Positions 1 to 16,500 of a DNA stretch of 64,000 nt are shown in pieces. The translations under genes were made by a program, and so were the position numbers. The notes beneath the pieces are model-generated. The model was not told the origin of the DNA and searched no databases. It saw only the letters and a list, made by a program, of their open reading frames with translations. Where the stretch lies: contig NC_063150.1 in the NCBI RefSeq assembly GCF_020921035.1, positions 4,030,001-4,094,000 of the forward strand. Reading direction: 5' to 3'. Source of the DNA: Rhodamnia argentea (Eukaryota > Streptophyta > Magnoliopsida > Myrtales > Myrtaceae). Numbering within the stretch: the stretch's first letter is position 1; each line of letters opens with the position of its first letter.

Positions 1-242
1 TACTTAGGAATCTGTGTATGTAAGTGCTTAGTGACAAATGAAGGACGGGACAGGAATGGAGGGATGGAGGTCGCACCGTAGCAGTTTCTGGAAGTTAGTA
101 GCTTTTGAAGTAAACCTGATTCATTCGCTCAATCTTTCACAACTGATGAGATTATCAGTCACTCCATATTGATCATTAGCCCAAGAGGTGCTCCTTTTCC
201 ACGATGAAAGATCCAACTTTACTTGTATCATAAACCATGCAG

Positions 243-3200
243 GTTAGGTGCTACCCCTGTGATGGAGTTAATGATTGCTGCGGGAAAAGCAGTTCCTAAG
301 CTGCAGCTTGAACATGGATTGGCTGTTGATAGAGTTTATACGGGATCTTTTATGACTTCTCTTGACATGGCAGGTTGGTGTTTGGGTACTGTGGCAAGAA
401 GTTTCTTCTCAGCTATGCACAATTTATTATCGTCTCCTTTTATCAGGTTTCTCCATTACGATCATGAAATCTGATGAATCAATTCTGCAACATCTGGATG
501 CTGCCACTAAGGCTCCTTATTGGCCTGTTGCTGTTGATGGTAAGTATTGATATCAGAACTATCTTGAATGTTCTGTTACACTGTTTAAATTGTTTGGCTG
601 ATATATTTGGTTGATGGTCTATATGCTGCAATGGCTGGATAAATCCATGCCGGTTTTTGCATGTGTATTCCATAGTTTCAAGTGAAGCATCTGAAATCAT
701 ATCAATTACTTACTTTTACTTGCAGGTAATCGCCCTCCTGCAAAAATTCCTATCGCAATGCCATTGTCTCGTTCGACAAAGAGTGATGAGGTGTGTGCAA
801 AGCAAAATTTTCTGCATGCTTTTGTATGAGAGACACAGAGAAATTTCTAAGTAAATTGTCTATTTAAGTCAGGAAAATTTTCATGACTTATGTCCATGCA
901 TGAAGTACTTTCATTACTGGGGTTAAATATTGAAAGTCTAGGAGAGCTAAAATATGGGCCATTGGGCCTTCCCGACTTTAGATCCTTAGTCGGCATGCTC
1001 CAATTCTTGGAAACTTGAACTTGCCTGTAGATAATGCTGGATAAATGTCTAGACCAGTTTCTCCTTGCTTTTACAGATATAACTGAGGACTGAGGTTAGC
1101 TGGCTTAATCTTTAAATAAGATCCTGTTAATGAAGAAAATACAGAAGATGACTGCCACAAATATGGGCTTTTACAATTTACAGTTCCTCATAGCTTTATT
1201 GGGATCGCAAAGAGATACATTGGTCCATGGAATTGGTAGAATATATTATCATATAAAAGAAAGCTTAAACAAAAGCAAATAAGGAACCTTGGAATCAAAC
1301 TGGAGAGACTATAATAATAGGTGGATGCAGTGGCCTACAAAGATTATCTAGCTCCTTGTCCTATTTGATTGATTGTGCTTATTTATTAAGTCATATGAGC
1401 AGTTCAAATCCCGAATCCATGACATTTAAGGCTATAGAACATAGTCATTTGCTGTGCTGCTTTGAACTTACACTGATTTTTGTTGCGTGTGACTTGGTTA
1501 GCATAGCATTTTAACCTGACTTTATGTGATTGATTAATTTTTGTAGTCATTATGTCGGCCACTAAATTTAACTCAGCAAGGCTTTCTTCTTGAAATGGCT
1601 GTGGAATCAGCATCAAATGCAATTATTGGGTTGACCGACAGTTTGAATGAATGGGATGCCAGAGTTGGCGATGGTGACTGTGGATCAACTGTGAGTTCCT
1701 TTCCTACTCTCCATTTGTTGCTTCATTCTTCCTCATATGGTTCACATATGTTATTCATCCTCTATAGATGTATAAAGGCGCAACAGCTGTCCTGGATGAT
1801 ATGAAAAAGCAGTGAGTCTTCTCTATTATTCTATGGTCTAGCTTACTGCATAATTTTGATACTGTAATTTGAGGAGACGTTGTCAAGGAAATAAATTGAC
1901 CTGTTTGTTGTTGTTGCTGCCAAAGCTAGTATTGCTCATATGATAAGGTAACCTCGTGATGGTCATCTTATGTTGGACAGGTTCTTGCTGTCGGCTATAT
2001 CTTAAACTCATTTCCCCCCGTCCTAGAGGGTTCCAAACCCACCCCTTTATATTGCAGTTGTATGTTGACATTGACTTAGGAAGGTTTTCTTGTAAATGTC
2101 ATCTTTCTCCATTTGCCGCCTTGATTCCTGGTGCTATATGAAGAATTCATCTTTTACCCACAACAGAGTTTTTAATTTGGGTTACATTTGTTCTGTGTGA
2201 CACATCTCTGCTGTTTCTGTTCCTTTTCTTTCTCCATTGATTTATGAAGATCCAATATACACCTCCTTTCTTTTATAATCACCAATATTTCTGCAATGGT
2301 TAGATTATCTACCTCACCTTTTCATTTTTTTTCGTTTATTAGAAAAATTCCATCTCTAAATTGTACTTTGATCGGTTTCTTCTCTGATTAAGTGCAGCTG
2401 TTTGCAAAGATCTGTGCGTTGTTTTTTTTCTTGCTATTGTCTTTCTCAAAACTGTATTGATTTTTTCCTGATTTGATATGTTAATTCTCTTTGGCAGTTT
2501 TCCTCTAAATGATGCTGCAGAAACGATAAGCGAAATCGGTTCATCAATCAGGAGAGTCATGGGGGGTACCAGTGGGATAATGTACTAATTAAAATTTTTT
2601 TTTCTTTGTTGTCTTTGGTTTCTTCTTCTCAGTCACACATGTTTACCCTCTCTCTGTTTTTCTTCTTTTAAATTGGGCAGATATGTCATAATGTGCAAGG
2701 CAGCATCTGCACACTTGAAAGCAAACAGCCAAGCGGATATTACAGCGAAACAATGTGAGATGACGCGCTTATGCCATATTATTCGATTGTGATGGCATCA
2801 TCACTGAGCAAGTCTTTTGTTGTACAGGGGCCGAAGCACTTGAAGCCGCCATCACTGCAGTCAGTAGATACGGTGGTGCTAGTGCTGGTTATCGCACGCT
2901 ATTAGATGCCCTTATCCCGGCATTGGAAGTTCTCAAAGAGGTACTTATCATCTTTTACAGTTGGAGGTGGTTGCGTGGCTTGAAATGTGATATCAACATG
3001 TTTATCTTATCAGAGGTTAGACGCTGGGGATGACCCTGTCACGGCTTTTGTGCTCTCATCAGAAGCAGCAGTGGCTGGAGCCGAGTCAACGAAGCACATG
3101 CAGGCTCAGGTGACCTTCTATGAATGATGCATGTAGAACCTCCTTATTTCATCCGAATTTGAAGCAAAGAACGAACTCATAAACAGATATGTGAAGTAAG

Positions 3201-3625
3201 GATTTTCCTAGTGCAAATGCTTTTCATGCAAAAGGTAAAAAGAGACAGGATTGTGGTAATCTCAACAATGTGACATCCCTCCCAGTCCTTGTTCATTTCC
3301 AGTTAATTGTTAAAAATCGAGTTCTGCAACTTAGAAGTCGGAAAAGGAACTCGACTTTCCCATCCGTCAGAATCGAAGTTAACTAAAGAGTAAATCTAAG
3401 TACCAAGATCAATCTAACAAGAAGCCTACTAAGAGATTACTTCTTCTTGCTTGTGATACAATACACATACAGAACATCATGCGTGCAAATTGTTTGCAGG
3501 CTGGTCGTTCAAGCTATGTCTCTGAAGATATCCTCTCGTCTGTCCCAGACCCCGGGGCCATGGCCGCAGCTTCCTGGTACAGAGCAGCGGCCTTAGCTGT
3601 TGAGGACAACTATAAAGTCTCGTGA
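243..3625 (+). CDS. Dihydroxyacetone kinase (DAK/triokinase family), 3' part of gene
   Basis: Cytosolic kinase that phosphorylates dihydroxyacetone (and often glyceraldehyde) with ATP. Ten exons lie in the window: 243-373, 447-539, 726-790, 1577-1690, 1768-1811, 2498-2581, 2681-2754, 2828-2940, 3014-3109 and 3500-3625 (TGA 3623-3625). All phases agree and give about 312 C-terminal residues. The first three exons end the DhaK domain (LGATPVMELMIAAG; LQLEHGLAVDRVYTGSF; APYWPVAVDG). The rest encode the DhaL ATP-binding domain, with its nucleotide motif VGDGDCGST, MGGTSGI, and the GASAGYRTLLDALIPAL stretch, ending in DNYKVS. The N-terminal DhaK part, including the substrate-binding His, lies left of the window; bases 1-242 read as intron. 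The donor after exon 6 (GTACTA) is weak but required by the reading frame. The family call is very secure; exact exon edges are inferred. Confidence 0.93.
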
Positions 3626-7695
<4,070 letters not shown>

Positions 7696-9244
7696 TTGTG
7701 GGTACTGCACTGCTAAAGGGAGACAAGAGTCATTTACAAACGATTGGTAGTTTTATAAAACTGGAGTTTTTCTCCCCTTTCGTCGCGTGGTTTTTGGAAA
7801 CCTTGAGCACATACATCCGGCTTTGTTCACTGTTATGTTTATCTGCGATATCTTTGCAGCGTTATTCTTATCTGATCGTTGTAGTCATTTCTTGTCTGGT
7901 TTTGAAACTGCTTTTCATTTCTGAAAGTGGAGAAAACGAGCTTATTGCATCAAAGAGATGATGGAATGTGAAAATGGGGCTTGGGGCCGTGCGGACACGG
8001 GAGGAAATAATCAAAGATGAAAACAGACTGTTATCATAGGTCAATTATGCTTCTTTTGTGAGGAAGAACAATTAAACCGGTAATACTTCTTGAGGGAACC
8101 TCAATACCAGTTCAATAACCATGCCCAGGCGACTCTTTTGCGTAAATTTCCATGCCAGCCTGCTTTTTTCCACTCGCGGCTTGTTTCATGTCATAGATGT
8201 ACTTGATCCGGAAATTTTGTTGTTTGGGAGCTTTTGAATACTTGGTGGGAGTATTATTAAACGCAGGCATAGAGTAGAAAACCCAAGCGTGGCCTCACCC
8301 AGAACTTAAATTAAAGGGAGCAAAATCTGGATAGGTAATGGATGGATCGGATCAGGGCACGGTGGTTCATACCAATTAACTTTTTAGATTCCAGTTTCAT
8401 CCACCTTTCGGTTTTGGGTGAGAATTACGCCAAGAGGCGTCAGCGATGCTCTTGTTGATTGATCCAACGCTATCCAGAGTCATGTATGGTCATGGCGTGT
8501 GCAACTTGTCTCATGGGGTTCATCCTTGCGATCATCGTGAGCGAGAACTAAATGTCAAGGCTCACGACGAACTAAATGTCGAGGCTTTTTTCTGGTATCG
8601 GTTAAACCCTACAGGTCGTACGAACTAGTTGGTCTGATTTTCGGAAGTAGCCCGCTCGACATCTCATCTTGTCTTCGGTATTTCTATGGATGTCTACACG
8701 CATGTACAGCATGCATCCTGATATGCTTGAATCTTGATCTCTTTGAGCTTTTGTCTTTTTTCTCGTCTTCTTATAGGCGCTCTTTGGAAGAGAGAGAATG
8801 TCAACATGGATATGAGTGCGTGATGAGAAAGAGGTGAAAGCTAGCAAGAGAAACTGTGATAAACTCTTATCAAGTTAAATAGTTCTAAAAGCATAAATCT
8901 CTACACTGTATATATTCATGTTCTTGGAGCCAGATTATGGCAACAGGGACCGCATAAATAGTACACACCAATAAATCTGATAATGATGGCACATGGATAT
9001 TTCAAATTTTTCCTTGTCTTTCCCCCTTCAGTCACCCTGTTTCTCGCACTGTTAGTTTGACCTAAACAAGCATTTCCTTCACTTATTCTGGAGCCGGCAC
9101 TGTTAGAAATTTAATTTCTTTGCATTTTTAAGACAGGAAATTCTTAGAAAATTGCAACATCAGAAGAAATAAGAAGAAGAAGAAGAACTTCTGAGGTCGG
9201 AAATTGTCTTCGATGAATCAAACCCTGTAAGAAATCACAATGTC

Positions 9245-9250
<6 letters not shown>

Positions 9251-9285
<35 letters not shown>
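9251..9285. repeat. (CT)n microsatellite
   Basis: Uninterrupted CT dinucleotide run of about 17 units, 40 bp before the CA run. Open reading frames through it (poly Leu-Ser or Arg-Glu) are repeat artefacts. Confidence 0.95.
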
Positions 9286-9288
<3 letters not shown>

Positions 9289-9322
9289 TCTTCATATCAT
9301 TGGCACAATTTGTCATGCTTGC

Positions 9323-9325
<3 letters not shown>

Positions 9326-9401
<76 letters not shown>
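9326..9401. repeat. (CA)n microsatellite, about 38 units
   Basis: A 76-bp pure CA/TG run followed by ATATATG. Long, perfect dinucleotide tracts of this size are normally highly variable in length between individuals. Confidence 0.97.
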
Positions 9402-9406
<5 letters not shown>

Positions 9407-9633
9407 GAACAGCAATTGCAGATGTGAAGTTATAGCAGCAAAACTATAGTGGGATTAAAGACCATGTGAGATTTCCATAATCTTCTCCTCAAGAACAATG
9501 CAGAGAAAACAAAATTCAAAACCAACAAAACAAGAACGAAAAATGAACCCCCAGAAAAAAAAAATAATTAAAGCTAACTGCTAGAAATTTGATACTCGCT
9601 TCTCTCTCTGTCTCTCTCTCTCTCTCTTCTGTA

Positions 9634-10209
9634 CTACTGAGTGGTGAGGGAGGAGGCATTGCCTGTGGAAGCAGAGGTGGAGTTGGAGGAGGAGTTCTTG
9701 TGGTTGTGCATCCACACCTTGAACACCTGCCTGCTCACCCCCAAGCTCCTGCAAAACCTCTCGATCTCATCCTCCTCATCCTTCCTCTGCATCTTCCACC
9801 CCAGCTTCTCCGCGAACGCCATCATCTTCTCCTTCTGCTCCGCCGTGAACTTCGTCCTGAACCTCTTCCTCCCCCCTCCGCCTCCGCCGCCGCCGCTCTC
9901 CGGCGAATCCGCCGCCATGTTCAGCTGCCTCCCCCGCCCGTACTCCACGAGCTCCCCACCGGCCAACTCGGCGGCGTCCCGGCCGCCCGACCGGCACACC
10001 ATCAGCCCCCCGCCGCCGGCGTGGGCGGCAGCGTAGGTCACCTTCCGGTGGAAGTTGCGGTGGCAGCCGCACGCCGCGCAGTGGAGGCTGCCCGGGGAGG
10101 CGTCGTCCGATGTGAACTCGCCGCACCCGTCGGTCGCGTAGCTCCCCAAGCTGGCTGCATGGTTTCTCAAGCACTCTCTATATGCCTCATTCCTATTATC
10201 TCCTTCCAT
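9634..10209 (-). CDS. Zinc-finger homeodomain (ZF-HD/ZHD) transcription factor, 191 aa
   Basis: Plant-specific nuclear DNA-binding protein that dimerises through its zinc finger. It is a single exon, as is typical of ZHD genes. Residues about 10-56 form the ZF dimerisation domain (YRECLRNHAASLGSYATDGC, then the HCAACGCHRNFHRK end). Residues about 114-172 form the divergent homeodomain (RKRFRTKFTAEQKEKMMAFA ... RQVFKVWMHNHKN). Between them is an Ala/Gly-rich linker with a run of eight Gly (106-113). The C-terminal tail is Ser/Thr/Asn-rich. At 191 aa it is one of the shorter full ZHDs. The start is the first Met and lies directly behind a GA-rich leader (CT on +, 10212-10255). I do not assign an Arabidopsis orthologue number. 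Confidence 0.96.
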   Translation of the reverse strand: MEGDNRNEAYRECLRNHAASLGSYATDGCGEFTSDDASPGSLHCAACGCHRNFHRKVTYAAAHAGGGGLMVCRSGGRDAAELAGGELVEYGRGRQLNMAADSPESGGGGGGGGRKRFRTKFTAEQKEKMMAFAEKLGWKMQRKDEEDEIERFCRSLGVSRQVFKVWMHNHKNSSSNSTSASTGNASSLTTQ

Positions 10210-10229
10210 TCTTCCTCTCTTTCTCTCTC

Positions 10230-10255
10230 TTCTCTCTCTCTCTCTCTCTCTCTCT
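10230..10255. repeat. CT/GA repeat in the ZHD 5' leader
   Basis: On the gene strand this reads as GA repeats beginning about 20 bp upstream of the ZHD ATG, within a longer pyrimidine-rich tract (10203-10258). GAGA tracts are known binding sites of BBR/BPC proteins; regulation here is inference. Confidence 0.85.
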
Positions 10256-10467
10256 ATTTTGCTGTGGTGGTGGTTGGTTTGGATATGTATTTTCGAGGAG
10301 TGGAATTATATACGGTGCCCATGCTGGGTGTTACTTGTATGTCATGTTCTTTATATATAAAAAAAATGTTTTCTAGGGTTTCTTAGCTTCTTCTTGCTCG
10401 CTCTTAGCTCATTCTGGATTCTAGCTGAGATGAATGTGAGTTGTGGAGCACTATGTTTGCTATGCAG

Positions 10468-10495
10468 CTCTCTCTCTCTCTCTCTCTCTCTCTCT
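10468..10495. repeat. Second CT/GA repeat upstream of ZHD
   Basis: A 28-bp dinucleotide run about 260 bp upstream of the ZHD start, followed by a TATG/TG-rich stretch (10508-10534). Confidence 0.9.
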
Positions 10496-12349
10496 ATGTT
10501 AGAGAGAATATGTGTGTATGTATGTATGTGTGTGTAACATCTTCTAATGAGCAATCATGGGTTTCTGCTATCTTTTTAGCATATGCTGTCTTAACGATCC
10601 AAAAAAGAAATTTGCACGTCGTTTCCCCGCACCCAAAATGGAGCAGAATATTTAGATTTTGGATCCATGTGATGATGACGACGACGACGAACTGTGTAGC
10701 CCATGAAATTCAGTTTTCTGCCTTTTTTTATTCTAAATTTTCCCGTGTCCTTATCGCTATGGAATTTTGGACCTTGGTTAATCATCAACCTACACAACTT
10801 TGAATGGCATGACGAGCGCCGCAAAGATAAATCCCCCGAGGCGTGCACGATATCGACCTAACCTCTCCCATCAGCGAACATAAAATTTGGCTAAGAAGAA
10901 CATAAAATTTTATATAATTATTGGCATACGATGACTTAGTATGAGCTCCCAGCAAGGTCAGGATTAGGGTTGTATTTGGCTGTGCGGGCTTTGACTGGGG
11001 TGACGTGGCACACTTGAGTCCACTCGAGAAATATTCCAAAGTTTCATTTTATTGCTTTTAATGAGGTTTTGTGCATGATAAATATTGAAGGTACGGAAAT
11101 GGAGAAGGGCTTAAGCATTAGTTGTCCTTGTCGATATTGAGGGAAAGAAGGGAAGACACGAATGTCTTGGTTCAAGGAACTCGGCCATCATAATTGGAGA
11201 TAAGGGACAAACTTTAGGGTTTTAGTTATTGGTTACATCCCCTTAAAAGACTAGGGCAAAATAAGCTGCACCATACCTTGCCGACATAGTGGAGGGACAT
11301 TCAATAGTCAATGCCACCTCTCTCTCTCTCTCTCTCTAACATAGTTTGAATTCCATTATTAGGATGTCCACCTATCAGCTTGAAAAAGAATCATTTCGCC
11401 AAATAATTGTCGTGCGTTTGGAGCTAGTTTTGTAATCGGAACCTTCCGGATGTCAATTATCCGACGGTAAAAGTGTGATTATTTTTTACGTACTGGCAGA
11501 ATTTGTGAATTTATCGCAGTGTGAACAACAGTTAGCGAAATTTTAACCCAAAAAAAAGCAGAAAAAGAAGAAGAAAACAACGGTTAGCGAGTTCGCTTGA
11601 TTTTGTACTAACGGCGTTCTTTGCTTTCGATTTTTTTGTTTCTTTTTCCCCATTTCTTCTAATCTACCACAAATAGATTTTTCGACAATTTATGAAGAAA
11701 ATGGTATCTCGCATCAAGCAAGTGCGCCTTATACACCAGTACATAATGGATTAGCGGAATGGAAGAATCGAATTTTGGTGTATGTGTGGATTTTATATCT
11801 TATCATATGCTAATTAGAAATATAGATGACTAAACACGGCGTCAAAATGATTTATCGATTTTTTTCTCGGGATTTGATATTATTCTCTTCGAGTTATGAA
11901 CGTCACGGAAGTCTAGTCCTCTCTTGTGCTCTCTGGCCTATAAATCTCAACAGCGGTAACGAATCACAGCATTCGCACATGCCACTCTGTGCATGACTGC
12001 ACGTAAAATGCAGCATCTGCATGCAGCGACAGCACCATTTCTTCCCGATCAGTCTGATGCATCGACAAAACTTGTCAGTACTCATTCACGAGATAGAAAA
12101 AATTAAATTCGTGGTCGTCATTTTTTTTTTAATCTTCTCTGTTGTCGTCATAGGCTCTCCTAGATTTCAAGAAGGATGATAAATATCGACTTTGACTTGC
12201 GGTCGGAAAAAAGAAGAAGAAAAAACAACCCCATGGATGTACGAGAAACCATGGAAAGTATAGCAAACCCTAATCCTGCGAAAGATGCATAAGAATTAAA
12301 TGTCTAATAGTAAGGCTGTGAGAATTATGCCGCGCACTCACAACATTTG
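10496..12349. other. Intergenic, ZHD upstream region
   Basis: Probable ZHD promoter followed by anonymous AT-rich sequence. It contains a short CT run (11318-11337) and a copia integrase scrap (11694-11777, listed separately). No intact gene seen. Confidence 0.6.
11694..11777 (+). pseudogene. Ty1/copia integrase fragment (relic)
   Basis: One frame reads EENGISHQASAPYTPVHNGL and continues AEWKNRIL. This matches the well-known integrase block of plant copia polyproteins (ENGI-H-SAPYTPQ-NG-AE-KNR). Immediately upstream, FDN-like residues appear in a different frame, so an indel separates them, and the sequence loses similarity after the block. Only about 28 residues survive, so this is a dead fragment of a plant retrotransposon. 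Confidence 0.8.
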
Positions 12350-13031
12350 ACAAACGGAAAAAAAGTTATCGAACAAGTTCAAAATTTTTTAACAAATTAC
12401 CAATTCAGTCTTAAACTTTTTGACAAACCGTCAATTCAACTCGGTTTGGTTCATTCGGCTAATTTTGATTGGAAATCCCCGACAAGAATGCTAGTCATCC
12501 TATATGGAGCCGGCGTTGCATGGACACTTTTTATAAGTTATTATTATTGTTTTTCTCTTATTTTATCTTTGTTGCCAGCGACTTGCGCTAGTCGGGCGAG
12601 GCTCCACCTTGCTAGCGGCTAGGCTGGCGAGGTCGAACCTCATGGCCTTCGACCTTGCGCCCTCTAGCGAGGACCGGTGAGGGTCGACCCTTACTCGCTA
12701 AATCCGGCGAGGGCGAGCTAGCCCAACCGCAGGTAAGGTCTTCCTTGCTCAACGACGACAAGGTCGAGCCTTGATAGCACAACCTCACTCATTGACGGCG
12801 AGGGCCGCCGGAAATCTCGTCGGCCACAATGAAAAAACATAAAATAAAAAGAAAAAAAGAGAATTTTTTTATAAAATTCTAAAAAAAAATCCACATTGGC
12901 TATTTTGGAAAAAATTGGTCATTTGAATTGAATTAGCAAATTATCGAAAATTTTATGACTAAATTGGCCAAATTAAAAGGTTTAGCATTGAATTGACACT
13001 ATTGCAACATCTTTTAGACTTTTTTTTTTGG
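12350..13031. mobile_element. Foldback MITE, family A (copy 1)
   Basis: The left arm carries CAATTCAGTCTTAAACTTTT and the right arm the inverted equivalents (ACTAAATTGGCCAAATTAAA; AAGGTTTAGCATTGAATTGA). The arms flank a GC-rich core (12590-12810) built from GGCGAGG/CTAGCGAG words. There are no coding features. Edges are approximate, and no target duplication was resolved. Confidence 0.7.
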
Positions 13032-13067
13032 GTGAACGGTTTTGGGGTCGATCCGGGTCCCACCTCA

Positions 13068-13565
13068 AACCTAGAACCTACCCATTGAAATCGGTTCTCC
13101 AACTTTTGAAACTTGGAATCTACCATACATACCCTACAACCTGGAACCTACCCAGTCGGAGGTTCTAGGGTCGGTTCCAGAGTCTATTTGGGTTCCACCT
13201 GTAATCACAATTAAACAATTACCGTGAATCGTTACCTCTAGTAATGATTATTTTTTATTACAATTCACTGACCACAACTCATATTTAGACAAACAAAGAA
13301 TATGAAACATCAACAAAGTAAAAGTCTCAATCTTGGGTATCGCTAGAAATGGAAGCTCAAACTAATGATTTTGGATTACAAAGTTCTCATCGGACGCCAC
13401 GGAATCTTGCATGATCGCGAGAAGACATAGAGTAAGAAAAACACAAAAAACTTATTATTGAAATCTGGAACCTACTCGTCGGAACCGATTCCTCAATTTT
13501 TGGAACATGAAACTTACTCTATATACCCTAAAAGCCGGAGAACCATACCTTGGAGCCTGATCGGT
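13068..13565. repeat. Pair of diverged direct repeats (about 100 bp)
   Basis: Segments 13068-13165 and 13462-13565 share the order GGAACCTAC, CGGTTCTCC/CGATTCCTC, AACTTTTG, ATACCCTA and a closing CGG. They are about 395 bp apart and anonymous. They may be the ends of an old element or a diverged minisatellite. Confidence 0.5.
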
Positions 13566-16500
13566 TCTCGGTTCTATCTTGAAATCATGCGCATCTTAGT
13601 TTTTTTGGCAAGTTTCCCTTTGATAGACAAAGCCACCCATATAATCATTTCGAGATTTGTACGGTTTTGTTCACGCCCGATTCTTCATTGTTCTCCGACT
13701 TTTTCTATAGCAAACGGGTTATGTCCGAAACTTTCGACCCGACCGATGAGCTTCACATACAATCGAGTAACGACTCGTCGGCCGTAACGGCAGTTTGACA
13801 AATGGTCATATTGAGACGATACCACAAAATAAGAGACTTCGTGTATTTCTTTTTTCTTATGGTTCACTTCATATGTCGGAGCATTGTCTCTATTCAATGT
13901 CGAGTCACTGCAGACTGCGTCCACCTGCCACAGTACGTTACAAAGACTCATCACTTAAAGTGCATTAAAGGATTAGGTCATGAAAACAACCCCAAAAAAA
14001 AAAAAAAAAATACAGGAATAAAGCTGCAGTTTCTGTCTGGCACATTTCAACAGCGGAGGGCCCGAAACATAATTTTTGGCTCTTATCCTCAGTTGGAGAT
14101 GCTTGTTCCACCAAATGCCCTAATCAATAGGGTACTTATGTATCTGAAGAGATTAATTAGGAGGATGATAAAATGCGAGAATGACGGAGATAAAATTAAT
14201 TAGGGTTTTCGCGCATTGTCTGAGTAATTCCGATCATCAGTATTTGTGATTAAATTCATTGATAATTGAGATTGTTGAGATACCAATAGAGATATGAAGA
14301 TAGACCGTTTAACACATCTTTTTGTGGGGATCCTAAAGCACAAGGAGATTTTACTCGTTGGTGTCAATTAGGCGGTCTGTTGACTTTTGTGGCTCTCCAC
14401 AGTGCTTTCGAACTAATATGTTTCGTGTCACGACAATTTGAATTCGTGTCCGTTCGATGAATTATGAGTTTTTTTTTTTTTCTGATGGCCTGAATTATTA
14501 GGTGAGTGTCGTGGTAATGGAAAGTGACTAATAGCTAAGTTCATTTAACAAAAAATTGACTTGATTGGTAGAGTCACTTTAGATTGTCAAAGTACTTTAT
14601 TTTTCACATCCTTTGTGCACGCGACCCGTATATTCTCCTTTGCCATTGGATCTTAATTTTAAAAGAAAAGGATGGATTTTTTTTTTTTTGGTCCAAAAAG
14701 AAAAGGATGGATTAGGCAGGACATAAATTTGCAAGTCATTTTTCTATTATTTGTCTATGTTAAGTAGTAATTTTTTTTTTTGGCCGGATAAGTAGTAATT
14801 GAATAGCACCTGTTGACATTGAAATTTTTGAAGAAAAATTCAAATTTAACATATGGTTACAATTTGATTTGATCAAGTCTATTTAATTACTTAATTATGG
14901 AAATCCACATGAAAAAGATATAGACATGGTGTTATTTTCAGAACATGTATGTGCAATTCGAATATACTTTGGTATCTTGAAAGATACAATTTTTTACCAT
15001 ATTGCGAAATATGCGCATTCAAAGAAGATATATGAAGACAACAGCTTTTGATTCTTGAAGAGAAGAATCACCTTCTCGAAGAATTCAGAAAATGAAAAGA
15101 ACAATAAAGTCTCGACGGATTACACTCCCAAACCCGATTGTCTTTCCCAACATACATTGAACTCTGGTCGAATCAAGTATATGGTTTCTCACCACATCAA
15201 AACCATTTGTTAAGATATTGAAATGGAAACTGTTAGGCTTACTGCACAATATTTGTGTGGTCATAGACAATGTTTATTTTGAACAGTTGGTCTGAACATG
15301 ATCCTTTTTCTCTCTTTTTCCTGGGGTTCTCTTCTCTCCCTCTCATCTTCACCCAATTGTCTTCTTCAAATTCCATGGAGGGGAGAATTTAAGCTAGATT
15401 TCTCCCTCCCCTCCCTTTCTTTTCCTTAAACTGATTTAGTTTTTTATTTTCTTTTTCTTGCTTTCCTCCCAATTTGAGGAGCTTTTCTCTAGCTTCTCTC
15501 TACTGATTCAAGAAGGTTTCTATCCTAACATAGTCTAGATTTGAGGATTTTTCACTTTCTTTGAATTTCGTTGGTGTACAAGTTCAGTTTCAAAAAAGAT
15601 CAATTCATAAAGGTTTTGCTCTCACAAGTGTTAGATTTGAGCTCTTCCAATGATGTTATGGTGCTGGAGACGCCGAACCTAAGCGAACACTATGGAAAGG
15701 CAAAGCCTTAGTAATAGTTAGAGATCTCGATGTATGCTTATTGCTGATGACAGATTCGGTGATCGGCCGCCGATTTTGATGCGAAGAAGTCATAGATCTG
15801 CTCTTGGAGCACGTGACCCCTAACCTTGTTCTGATGATTCACCTTTTATGCGGAGCTTTTTTGGTTTAAAGTTGTTTGGAATTTATCTTGATTTGTGTTT
15901 GGACTGTGTTGTTCCTCTCTTGTACTTTTGCGAATATGAATGAAATGTCACTTGGACAAACAAAAAGAAAATTGACGGCATTTATTCTGTGTACTCTTAG
16001 GATGAATATTAATTTTTTTTTATCACAGTCATCAAAGCATGTAATATATATAGTTCTAGATAATACCCTTCTTTTATTATTGTCATTTTTTTTTTTTTCT
16101 CTGGAAGGAGAGAGGCAAAGGTAGTGAATGTCTGCCCCGTGAGTAGCAGCTTTATTCCAACTTCTTCTTTTCTCTTTTCCACGTCCTTTTCCAATTCAAG
16201 CCGACCACCCCCGGCCATGTCCCTCCATTCCCTCTTTCTCCCTCCATGATAAGGCTCGAATTATTTGACCCGAGAATAGTTTCTCGTGTCAGATTACGAA
16301 TTCTTTCGAATTCGTCGTTTTTCTCCCTTTTGGTTTCGTTGTTGCATTGGATTCTCACCCAAAACGTGGGCTTTTCAATCACGAACAGGGTACTCAATGT
16401 TGACACGCCTTGCATCGAAAGTCTTTCCTTCTATCTTTTTGGAGATACTGCGCATGATTTATTACGTCAAATCCCAATATAGACGGACGTTGCCGACTTC

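Larger units (their letters stand above)
7696..9633. other. Intergenic between convergent calmodulin and ZHD genes
   Basis: Calmodulin 3'-UTR sequence probably occupies the first few hundred bases. No further coding region is recognised. Two large microsatellites lie at 9251-9401, and a short CT-rich run at 9600-9627 is just beyond the ZHD stop codon. Confidence 0.6.

Noticed and set aside
9240-9449. Open frames encoding poly Ser-Leu, His-Thr or Val-Cys tracts on both strands
   Set aside because: Pure translation of the CT and CA microsatellites.
9589-10386. 265-codon open frame on + over the ZHD gene
   Set aside because: Opposite-strand shadow of the GC-rich ZHD coding sequence, Pro/Leu/Arg-rich and ending in CT-repeat translation.
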